45,538 nucleotides of DNA. Origin: Cohnella fermenti (lineage in GTDB: Bacteria > Bacillota > Bacilli > Paenibacillales > Paenibacillaceae). The notes below the pieces were generated by a model. The model was not told the origin of the DNA. It saw only the letters and a list, made by a program, of their open reading frames with translations, and searched no databases. The stretch covers positions 1-45,538 of the forward strand of contig NZ_SSOB01000060.1 in the NCBI RefSeq assembly GCF_004801405.1, read 5' to 3'. Shown in pieces: positions 36,170-43,304 of this stretch. Made by a program: the position numbers and the translations under genes. Each line of letters begins with the position of its first letter. Position 1 is the stretch's first letter.

Positions 36170-36297
36170 TAAAGCCGGAAATAATTTTTCACCAGCACTG
36201 TGACTAGTACCGATAGACTATCCGGTTCGTGGAATCCTAACGAGTCCGTCAGGTTGCCTTGCGCATCCGCATCTACCAGCAATACCTTTTTCCCATC
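36169..36297 (-). pseudogene. ParA/Soj ATPase fragment
   Basis: The frame reads DGKKVLLVDADAQGNLTDSL then GFHEPDSLSVLVTVLVKNYF and stops. KKVLLVDADAQGNLT is the switch region just after Walker A in ParA/Soj proteins, and the GFHEPD continuation matches Soj-like proteins of clostridial conjugative elements. The upstream Walker A (KGGVGKT) is not recognisable in any frame and nothing of the C-terminus remains. The stop overlaps the first bases of the SLH fragment. The 36298-36465 stretch upstream shows no identifiable coding sequence. Confidence 0.75.
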
Positions 36298-36465
36298 GGC
36301 GGAAGCACTCGAAGAACGAAACGTATAACTTCCGCCTGACAAGCGCAGAAGTGCCTACGGGACCGCCGGGAACGGTCCAAAACGTTTTCCCAATCCGGAG
36401 AGAACGTCGCGGGAACCCGCCACGAGCTGGACATGTGTGGAGTGCTTAATATTGACGTAAATACA

Positions 36466-36484
36466 GGGGGCGAATTACGCCCCC
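36466..36484 (-). terminator. Hairpin overlapping the recombinase stop
   Basis: GGGGGCG (36466-36472) pairs with CGCCCCC (36478-36484) across a 5-base loop that contains the recombinase stop codon. A T-poor tail follows on the minus strand (TGTATTTACG). It probably terminates the recombinase transcript. Confidence 0.6.
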
Positions 36485-37632
36485 GCAGACAACGGATTTC
36501 CAAAATTATAGTGGATAATAATTCTACCATCCAACTCAATCTCGATACGTTCGATTAAACGTTGAAGCACTTCGCGAAGGGCTTCCTCGTCATCCATCTG
36601 TAATTCCGCAAACCGCCTGACTTCTTCCCTGAATTTCTGCATAAGCCGCTCACTGGCTTCACCTTGATTCAGAACCGCCTCCAAGATTGCCGCTCTTGCT
36701 TTCAAAGCTTGTTGCTCGTCCTTTAAAGCAGTATTGCTCATCTGGAACGTATCATCGTTAATCATTTTCCGTGTCAAGGCGCGAACCAGTTCCAACTGCT
36801 CTTGTTGGAGCTGCTGCGACTTCTTCTGGATCGCATTCAGTTCAGACACGGCTTGGTTCGATTTTTCAATCGCCTTTTTGAGCGCCTTCTCCACCAAAGA
36901 GTCCCGATCCAGTGCGTTCACTGACAATTGACGCAAATCCGCTAAAACAGACTCCTTTAACTCATCATGCCGAATGAAATGGGAAGGGCATCCTTTTCTG
37001 CCGCGCTTCTGATAAGTAGCGCAAACATAGCCTTCGCGGTCATTCTTATAATTCATCCCTTTGCCGCAATGAGCGCAGTATGCAAGGTGGGCAAACAACG
37101 ATTTTTTACCTCGACCACTAAACCCTGTTCTAGCTTTAACCGCCATCCGATCCTGCACAGCGGTAAACTCTTCGTGTGAAATAATCGGAGGATGCGCATT
37201 CTCTACGACAAACCACTTGCTTTCATCGACTTGCTGACGCAGTTTGTAGCCCTTCTCCTGATGGAACAGTTTATTGCTCCTGTCCACGCTCGAACGCCCT
37301 TGTACCAAGTCTCCAGTATAATGGCGATTTAGCAATATAAGCTTAACCGCTGTCTCATGCCAGACACTACCCGCATTCTTAGCTCCGGTAAGCCTCCTCG
37401 GAGAAGGAATCTTCTTGTCGGTTAGATAGTTAGCGATCTTTTGCCAACCCCAACCTTCATGCAAATACAGGCGATAAATCAGGCGCACCTCTTGTTTGAG
37501 ACGGGCTTCAACTTTCTCTTGTCTTTTACATAAATCACCATTTCCCGATAAATCCGCAGCGGCTTTCGCATGCTCAATAAACCGCCCATCGAACGCAATA
37601 TGTAGCCATTCTGGATAAGGCATTTTCTGCAC
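36475..37632 (-). CDS. Large serine recombinase lacking the catalytic resolvase domain
   Basis: A 385-residue protein. It contains the Recombinase domain (about 40-150; IYRLYLHEGWGWQKIANYLTD), a zinc ribbon with CAHCGKG and a later Cys pair (about 200-235), and a coiled coil rich in Gln/Glu (about 255-330). The N-terminal catalytic serine domain of about 150 residues, normal in this family, is absent. GTG at 37632 has AGGGAGGG six bases upstream, so the short form seems to be translated. A resolvase-like domain is encoded separately 405 bases upstream (38037-38465) on the same strand. It may be a remnant or one half of a split recombinase. Confidence 0.85.
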   Translation of the reverse strand: MQKMPYPEWLHIAFDGRFIEHAKAAADLSGNGDLCKRQEKVEARLKQEVRLIYRLYLHEGWGWQKIANYLTDKKIPSPRRLTGAKNAGSVWHETAVKLILLNRHYTGDLVQGRSSVDRSNKLFHQEKGYKLRQQVDESKWFVVENAHPPIISHEEFTAVQDRMAVKARTGFSGRGKKSLFAHLAYCAHCGKGMNYKNDREGYVCATYQKRGRKGCPSHFIRHDELKESVLADLRQLSVNALDRDSLVEKALKKAIEKSNQAVSELNAIQKKSQQLQQEQLELVRALTRKMINDDTFQMSNTALKDEQQALKARAAILEAVLNQGEASERLMQKFREEVRRFAELQMDDEEALREVLQRLIERIEIELDGRIIIHYNFGNPLSAGA

Positions 37633-38036
37633 CGCGATCCCTCCCTCGTAAGCGTTTGTTGCATGTTACCTTGGGTGCGTTTTTTGTGCAAGTAGGAGAA
37701 ATGGGAGGATAAAGGTAAGCTGGCGACTTAGAATTTCGCTCCGCAATTCGCACTTAGAATTCGCGGATTTTTTTGTTTTAGCGGTGAAAACGCCATCCGC
37801 ACCCCGGAATTTTATGAATAGAAAAACGAAAAGAATATTACAGTTAAAATCAGTAGCACACACTGTAGCCGCACCAAAACCCCGTTATAGGCATACCGTA
37901 TCCGGCGATTTTGATAATTGCTTCTACTGCGTCATAATCACCCCGCCTACGCCCATAGTAGAGAAAAAAGGGCAGACAAACCGGGAAGAGCGAATCTATA
38001 TCCGCACCCTCTCAATTTGCTGCCCGATTCCGGCAC
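37633..38036. other. 404-base gap with direct repeats and an orphan terminator
   Basis: No convincing gene is visible. At 37654-37674 is a 21-base sequence that recurs (20 of 21) at 38884-38904. Two direct repeats of ACTTAGAATT(T)CGC lie at 37726-37739 and 37752-37764. The second takes part in a stem (37742-37749 with 37757-37765) followed by seven T (37768-37774), a rightward terminator with no rightward gene before it. These could be attachment-site or regulatory remains of the mobile element. Confidence 0.45.
37654..37674 (-). repeat. 21-base leader repeat, copy 1
   Basis: It matches 38884-38904 at 20 of 21 positions. On the minus strand it reads CCAAG-GTAACATGCAACAAAC and ends 21 bases before the recombinase GTG, almost the same distance as copy 2 from its gene. 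It contains an ATG followed by codons for MQQT. Confidence 0.6.
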
Positions 38037-38465
38037 TTACTTCAACTTGTTCATAAACCGCTGAAAGTGAACCCATTGATAAAATTCCAACAGGGTCGTA
38101 TTACCACTGCTCGTGTCGACTAATCCATCCAGCGAGATCAGAAACTTCCCTCCGGACGAGATCACTTCGCCCAGTTCATATCCGACCTCTACGTCACCAA
38201 AGAGTCGCCATATTTCGGTGACAAGAATGGCGTCAAATCTCTCGCACCGCATATCTGCTATGAGTGTACTAAGCCCCGGACGATCACGATATGACACTTT
38301 AGCCGAGCAAATGTCGAAGTATACGTCAGAGATAGTACCCCAACGCCCTACCTTTGTTTTTAACGTCTGAAGCTGCGACAGGAGCGAATCGCTTCGCTCT
38401 TCACCATTTCTGTCCTCTTGAATGTACAGTGCCACCCTATACGATGATGGGAGTTTTACGTTCAT
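38037..38465 (-). CDS. Resolvase-like domain protein with substituted catalytic residues
   Basis: A 142-residue protein with the fold signature of a serine recombinase N-terminal domain: RVALYIQEDRNGEE, QLQTLKTKVGRWG, VYFDICSAKVSYRDRPGLST, LIADMRCERFDAILVTEIWRL and VDTSSGNTTLLEFYQWV. The catalytic serine position (YxRVS in active enzymes) reads YIQED, and the DRLSR motif reads WRLFG, so strand cleavage is not expected. ATG at 38465 follows GGAAGGTGA with good spacing. It precedes the domain-less recombinase at 36475-37632. It may be a decayed half, or a non-catalytic regulator of the partner. Confidence 0.75.
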   Translation of the reverse strand: MNVKLPSSYRVALYIQEDRNGEERSDSLLSQLQTLKTKVGRWGTISDVYFDICSAKVSYRDRPGLSTLIADMRCERFDAILVTEIWRLFGDVEVGYELGEVISSGGKFLISLDGLVDTSSGNTTLLEFYQWVHFQRFMNKLK

Positions 38466-38621
38466 ACGAATATCACCTTCCATGAGTAGGATTGCCGGAC
38501 CTGTTCGTGACCGACAATTAGCATAAACCCTACTCACAACATCGCAACCGCCAAGAGCTGGAAATATCCCGGAACATCAAAAAAGCTCAAGCTATCTAAC
38601 GGCTCAAGCTTGCACCTGATA

Positions 38622-38861
38622 TTAGTTTTTTACGTCCTTACGCCATTCCGCGATTAGGTCATCGCGCATCGCCCTCAAACTCTGAATTTCTTCGATGATT
38701 TGCCGGCGTCGCTCCGGCATCGTGCCGACTTTGCCGTGTTCTATAGCAAGTTTACAGTGAAGTCTCGCGATGGACAAAAGCATCGCTGTTTTTAAGTAAT
38801 CCAGTTTGAGCCCCCTCAGTGTACTATGTGGATAACAAGAACCAGAGAAAATAACGGTCAT
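38622..38861 (-). CDS. Small hypothetical protein
   Basis: A 79-residue protein starting at ATG 38861 behind a very strong GGAGGGGGG site. After a short N-terminus the sequence is amphipathic helical, with IARLHCKLAIEHGKVGTMPE and then RRRQIIEEIQSLRAMRDDLI. No family is recognised. It shares the 21-base leader element with the recombinase gene, so both probably belong to the same element. Confidence 0.6.
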   Translation of the reverse strand: MTVIFSGSCYPHSTLRGLKLDYLKTAMLLSIARLHCKLAIEHGKVGTMPERRRQIIEEIQSLRAMRDDLIAEWRKDVKN

Positions 38862-39080
38862 TTAGCCCCCCTCCAAGCAACAAGTTTGTTGCATGTTAAC
38901 TTGGTCGGGAATAGTTCGCAAGCATTCCCTTTCGAACGCATTTACAAATTTAGTAAATTCTAAGTTGATGTTCAATAAGGACGACAACTTATGGTAAAAT
39001 TGATCCATGTGGAGGGGCAGATTCCCCAACAGATCTGAACAGAATAAATTTTCATGATAATATAGCATGTTAGGGACTGG
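38862..39080 (+). promoter_or_regulatory. Divergent region: small gene leader and methyltransferase promoter
   Basis: The perfect palindrome GCAACAA-GT-TTGTTGC lies at 38877-38892, overlapping the second copy of the 21-base leader repeat (38884-38904). ATTTAC/GTAAAT arms at 38940-38945 and 38953-38958 form an operator-like dyad in the A/T-rich promoter zone of the methyltransferase operon. TAAAAT near 38995 and TAATAT near 39057 are possible -10 elements. An AGGGA site precedes the ATG at 39081. Confidence 0.45.
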
Positions 39081-40190
39081 ATGGTAGTCGAAATGGCATT
39101 TACTTGTATTGAAACATTTTGTGGTGCTGGTGGTCTTGGCGCAGGACTAAAAAAGTCCGGATTTAAACTACTATGGGCATTTGATAAGAATGAACAAGCA
39201 GTAACAACATATAAAAATAATATCTCAACAAAAGCTTCAGTCGAAGATGCTGCCAAGCTTAAACCTGAAATTTTATTAAAATTGGCTGGAATAAATAAAC
39301 GAGAATTAGTTTTGCTTTCGGGAGGACCTCCCTGCCAAGGATTTTCCCGACAAAAGCGTGGCGGAGAGAACGGTGATAAAAGAAATCGCTTAGTCGTAAA
39401 ATACATCAGGCTGGTTCAAGGAATTGAGCCTTTATTCTTTTTATTAGAGAATGTAGACACATTTAAGAAAAAAAGAGGAAAAGCGTATTTAGATTTATTG
39501 AAAACTGGGCTTGAAAACCTGTATGAGATTCATGTTAAGGAGATAAACTGTGCAGATTACGGCGTACCACAACTCCGAAAAAGAACAGTGGTTGTCGGCG
39601 TACGCAAAGATTTGGGGATCGAATATAAATTTCCTACTCCAACTCATACGAATAACTGGGTTACAGTTGGCCAAGCGCTAAAGGGGATTCCTGAGCCACC
39701 TGATGATGGAAGTGAGCACCCTAATCCTAATTATCCCAATCATTGCGTGCCTAAGGTAACGAATATCAACCTTGAACGAATCAGTTACGTCCCGCAAGGA
39801 AGCGGGAGAAAATGTTTGCCGCGAAGACTACAACTGCCATGCCATAAAAAGAAAACAGGATGGCCCGATGTTTATGGGAGAATGGCAACTGATAAACCAG
39901 CGCCCACAATTACCGGAGGATTTGATAATTTTACACGCGGAAGGTTCGCTCATCCATATCACAATAGACCTATAACCGCTAGAGAAGCCGCAATACTACA
40001 AAGTTTTGATAATAACTATAAATTTTTCGGAAACAAAGGTCAGGTAAGGCAACAAATTGGGAACGCTGTCCCCCCATTACTGGGAAGAGCATTAGGAAAA
40101 TCTATTATTGATGCAATCCGATTAAAAATGAAACAGCAAGAGGAAATAGCTCCAGTAACATCATTTTTGGAAGTTGCGATTGGAGGATAA
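39081..40190 (+). CDS. DNA (cytosine-5-)-methyltransferase
   Basis: A 369-residue enzyme that transfers a methyl group from AdoMet to C5 of cytosine. Ordered m5C motifs are present: I FCGAGGLGAG (13-22), IV GGPPCQGFS with catalytic Cys 85, VI ENV (123-125), VIII QLRKRTVVVG, and the C-terminal IGNAVPP of motif X. The target-recognition region lies about 190-300. A second ATG four codons in is possible. It is the first gene of a three-gene operon: its TAA is directly followed by the ATG of the GHKL protein. The low GC and flanking recombinase remains suggest horizontal acquisition. The target site cannot be predicted. Confidence 0.93.
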   Translation: MVVEMAFTCIETFCGAGGLGAGLKKSGFKLLWAFDKNEQAVTTYKNNISTKASVEDAAKLKPEILLKLAGINKRELVLLSGGPPCQGFSRQKRGGENGDKRNRLVVKYIRLVQGIEPLFFLLENVDTFKKKRGKAYLDLLKTGLENLYEIHVKEINCADYGVPQLRKRTVVVGVRKDLGIEYKFPTPTHTNNWVTVGQALKGIPEPPDDGSEHPNPNYPNHCVPKVTNINLERISYVPQGSGRKCLPRRLQLPCHKKKTGWPDVYGRMATDKPAPTITGGFDNFTRGRFAHPYHNRPITAREAAILQSFDNNYKFFGNKGQVRQQIGNAVPPLLGRALGKSIIDAIRLKMKQQEEIAPVTSFLEVAIGG

Positions 40191-43100
40191 ATGATGGCTA
40201 GATTCCGAACAAAAGCAAGAGCTGTAGACTTACTAGGCAAGCAACAAATCAGAGATGAAATTACCGCTGTATCCGAATTGCTGCGTAATTCATACGATGC
40301 CGATGCAATGGAAGGCCTGATCCATATTGATTCCGTTAATAATTATATTATTGTTTGGGATGACGGAGATGGGATGGACGAGAAAGATATAATTGAAAAT
40401 TGGTTGACTATCGGCACTTACTCTAAAAAGACGAAAAATATAAAGCCTAGTCAGAAACAACGGATCAAAATAGGAGAAAAAGGGATAGGGAGACTGGCAA
40501 TATCTTTGCTCGGCGATCAGTTATTACTTATCTCGAAAAAACGTGGCGTTCAAACCTGGGTCCTTCTGTATTTACATTGGGATCTATTTAGAAATGAACG
40601 TCTTTTTATGGAAGATATCGAATTGCCTCTCAGGACATTTCAATCTTTTGATCTAATGAAGGAATTCCTTGCAAACAATATCATCGATATAAAATTAGAT
40701 CTACTAAAAAACTTATCCGACGAAGATAAGTGGGACTCTGAAACTGCTGCAAAAATTAGGCTTGAAATAAATGATTTTCGAGTAGATGATGCATCATTGA
40801 GTCGCTTGCGTTTAAATGAACGGCGCGGCGGCGGTACTTTATTTTATATCAGCAACTTAGAAAATGACTGGGATTGGAACGTTTATTTGACTCAAGTAGA
40901 AGATGAAAGTCGCAAAGAGAGAAGGTTACGATTACAAAATGTGCTGGTTTCTTTCCAGAACCTTATTGATCTCTTTGATCGCAAAGAAAACGAAGACGAC
41001 GATAATAAGTTTCTACCGAAGTTGCACATAAACGGGCATAAATTGGAAAATGAATCTTGGTTTAATCCAGACGATATTCAGTTATTTGACTACGCTTTAA
41101 AAGGAACAATTGAGAATGGACATTTCTCCGGTCAAGCTGTAATAAAAAGCATAAAAAATGCTGAAACACATGAAATATTACATCAACAACTCTCCTCTGG
41201 TATTCACACAAGCAACATGGTGGATATTGGTCCGGTGCATATAAAATGGTTTTTTGTAGAGGGCACAAAAGATTTAACTGCTCTTACTCCAGAACAACAC
41301 GATATGATGATGAAGAAATTATATGATTCCGGGGGAATTTACGTTTTTCGTGATGGGCTTCGAATACTTCCATATGGAGAAGCCGGTAATGACTTCCTTA
41401 AAATTGAAGAACGACGTTCAAGGGGTGCTGGTTACTATTTATTCAGCCACCGTCGCATGTATGGCTACATGGAAATTAGTAAATTAAAGAACCCAAAACT
41501 GATAGATAAATCAAGTAGAGAAGGTTTTGTCGAGAACAGCGCTTTTGAATATTTTCGCGCGCTTGCCATAAATCTCTTAAAATGGTGGGCTACAGAGTTT
41601 CTTGAAACCAAGCTAAAAGATCTAGGCAAGCGGGGAGTCAGAAACCAGAGATTAAAAAATGAAAGAGAACAAGCAGTAAAAGCACTCGAAAAGCAGCGGG
41701 AAGAAGAAAGACGAGAGCGTCAATATTTTAAAGATTTAGAGAATGAATTGTCAAGTTTTGATGATACCTTACTTAAAACATTCGGTAGCATTATAAATGA
41801 GATCAATGATCGAATACACAAAAAAGAAGCAGAAATTACATCTATTTCGAGCAATAAAATTTCTGTTACCGAAATTCTTGATAAGCTTAATTTTGAAGTA
41901 TACCGCATCGCAGAAAAAATAGAAAATATTAGGATCTCTTATAATTTGAGGTACTATCATTCTCCAGAATGGACTGACAGAATTGATGGAGCTCATCTTC
42001 GCTTAGCGAAAACCAAAAGCGAAATACATAAGCATATCGATGTGGAAATTGAATCAATAAAACAGAAATTAAAAGACTTAGACGAACATGCAGATGATGA
42101 ATCTACAGATGATACAGACTCCTTAGAGATACAAGCTAGATTAAATCACGCCCTTCAATGGATTAAGGAAGGAATCCCTTCTCTTATCAACCATTCCGTA
42201 GAGTTGCAAATGAAGGAGTTCGAAGAAGTGGTAGAAGCATTTGCTGAGGAATCGTTGGAAGCATGTCGCAAGCATATTCTCAAGGAATACTACCACCAAC
42301 TCTCTCCCGTTCTGAGCAACTCCCAGATCAAATCTCACGATTTGGAAAATATGTTGAATACATTGACCTCTCTCGACTTTTTTTTCGATCCACATGGTAA
42401 TCATTCTGAAGCATTACGTTTGGTAGAAGATTTTGAAAGACTGAAAGAATCGGCCCAACAAGAAATTTTAAGTATACTTAATGATAACGAAAGAATTGCT
42501 TTGGTTAAGGAAGCAGTATCGGCGGTTACGGGGTTGAAAAATAAAATTGCTCGTGGAGATAAGACATTCTCTGACGACGCATATATCGGTTTGTTAAAAC
42601 AAGAAGTAAATATGTATCGTGAATTGTCTGCAGTCGGCTTAGCCGCAGAATTGACTAGTCATGAGTTCAATGCTCTATACAAAAGTATACGTGATCAGTT
42701 GGGATTGTTACAAAAATCTTTGGCAAATACGAGTATTTTACCTGTAGTCGAAAAAACAGGGGCCGCCTTCCGCTCTCTTGAGAGACTACACCAAAGGATG
42801 AATCCTCTGTATCGTCAAGTTAGAGCACGAAAACAGAGCATAAGCATCAAATCCTTTTTGGAAAACGTACTGGAGTATTTTGAATCCGATTTAGAACGCT
42901 ATTCAATATCCACTGTCATAAAAGTAAGCGACGAGTTTTCAATAAGGGAAACAGACTCCATTTTGTTCACGCCACTTGTTAATTTGGTATCCAACTCCAT
43001 TTACTGGATGCTAAATAGCGAAAAAAAACAGTTGCACTTTTATACTGATAAAGAAGAGCGCTGTCTTTATGTACATGATTCAGGCTCAGGAATTGAGCCA

Positions 43101-43304
43101 CGTGACCAAGCGCATATATTTGATCCTTACTTCACCAGAAAAGCTGAAGGCAGAGGTTTAGGACTATTCTTGTCAAAAGATATCCTTGAATCACGGGGAC
43201 ATCAATTATATTTAGTTGAACCAGGGCATGAGATTTATCCTCTCGGTGGTGCATGCTTTTGCATCGAATTCAGTGAAGAGTCGAGAAAAGAGGGTCTGCT
43301 ATGA
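40191..43304 (+). CDS. Dual GHKL protein: N-terminal HSP90/MORC-like ATPase plus C-terminal histidine-kinase core
   Basis: A 1037-residue soluble protein. The N-terminal GHKL fold has the N-box ELLRNSYDADA (N33, D36), the G1 motif DDGDGMD (57-63) and the glycine lid IGEKGIGRLA (94-103), as in HSP90, MutL and MORC ATPases. A long coiled-coil and helical middle (about 480-800) follows. The C-terminus resembles a kinase: a DHp-like LTSHEFNALYKS with His 824, the N-box LVNLVSNSIYW (N935), G1 VHDSGSGIEP (D963), FDPYFTRK and G2 GRGLGLFLSKDIL. GGAGG lies before tandem ATGs at 40191 and 40194. It overlaps the next gene, a receiver-like protein, by 4 bases, suggesting a phosphorelay. Probable role: conflict or defence. 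Confidence 0.85.
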   Translation: MMARFRTKARAVDLLGKQQIRDEITAVSELLRNSYDADAMEGLIHIDSVNNYIIVWDDGDGMDEKDIIENWLTIGTYSKKTKNIKPSQKQRIKIGEKGIGRLAISLLGDQLLLISKKRGVQTWVLLYLHWDLFRNERLFMEDIELPLRTFQSFDLMKEFLANNIIDIKLDLLKNLSDEDKWDSETAAKIRLEINDFRVDDASLSRLRLNERRGGGTLFYISNLENDWDWNVYLTQVEDESRKERRLRLQNVLVSFQNLIDLFDRKENEDDDNKFLPKLHINGHKLENESWFNPDDIQLFDYALKGTIENGHFSGQAVIKSIKNAETHEILHQQLSSGIHTSNMVDIGPVHIKWFFVEGTKDLTALTPEQHDMMMKKLYDSGGIYVFRDGLRILPYGEAGNDFLKIEERRSRGAGYYLFSHRRMYGYMEISKLKNPKLIDKSSREGFVENSAFEYFRALAINLLKWWATEFLETKLKDLGKRGVRNQRLKNEREQAVKALEKQREEERRERQYFKDLENELSSFDDTLLKTFGSIINEINDRIHKKEAEITSISSNKISVTEILDKLNFEVYRIAEKIENIRISYNLRYYHSPEWTDRIDGAHLRLAKTKSEIHKHIDVEIESIKQKLKDLDEHADDESTDDTDSLEIQARLNHALQWIKEGIPSLINHSVELQMKEFEEVVEAFAEESLEACRKHILKEYYHQLSPVLSNSQIKSHDLENMLNTLTSLDFFFDPHGNHSEALRLVEDFERLKESAQQEILSILNDNERIALVKEAVSAVTGLKNKIARGDKTFSDDAYIGLLKQEVNMYRELSAVGLAAELTSHEFNALYKSIRDQLGLLQKSLANTSILPVVEKTGAAFRSLERLHQRMNPLYRQVRARKQSISIKSFLENVLEYFESDLERYSISTVIKVSDEFSIRETDSILFTPLVNLVSNSIYWMLNSEKKQLHFYTDKEERCLYVHDSGSGIEPRDQAHIFDPYFTRKAEGRGLGLFLSKDILESRGHQLYLVEPGHEIYPLGGACFCIEFSEESRKEGLL

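Noticed and set aside
36298..36465. 88-codon minus-strand frame between the ParA fragment and the recombinase
   Set aside because: Composition is Ser/Arg-rich without motif, and it overlaps the ParA fragment in another frame; probably non-coding debris.
37479..37691. 70-codon minus-strand frame starting at the leader repeat
   Set aside because: It overlaps the recombinase in another frame; only its first four codons (MQQT) recur in the second leader copy, so no independent protein is claimed.
37784..38056. 90-codon plus-strand frame in the recombinase gap
   Set aside because: Weak start, Pro/Cys-rich composition and overlap with the 3' end of the resolvase-like gene; no family signal.
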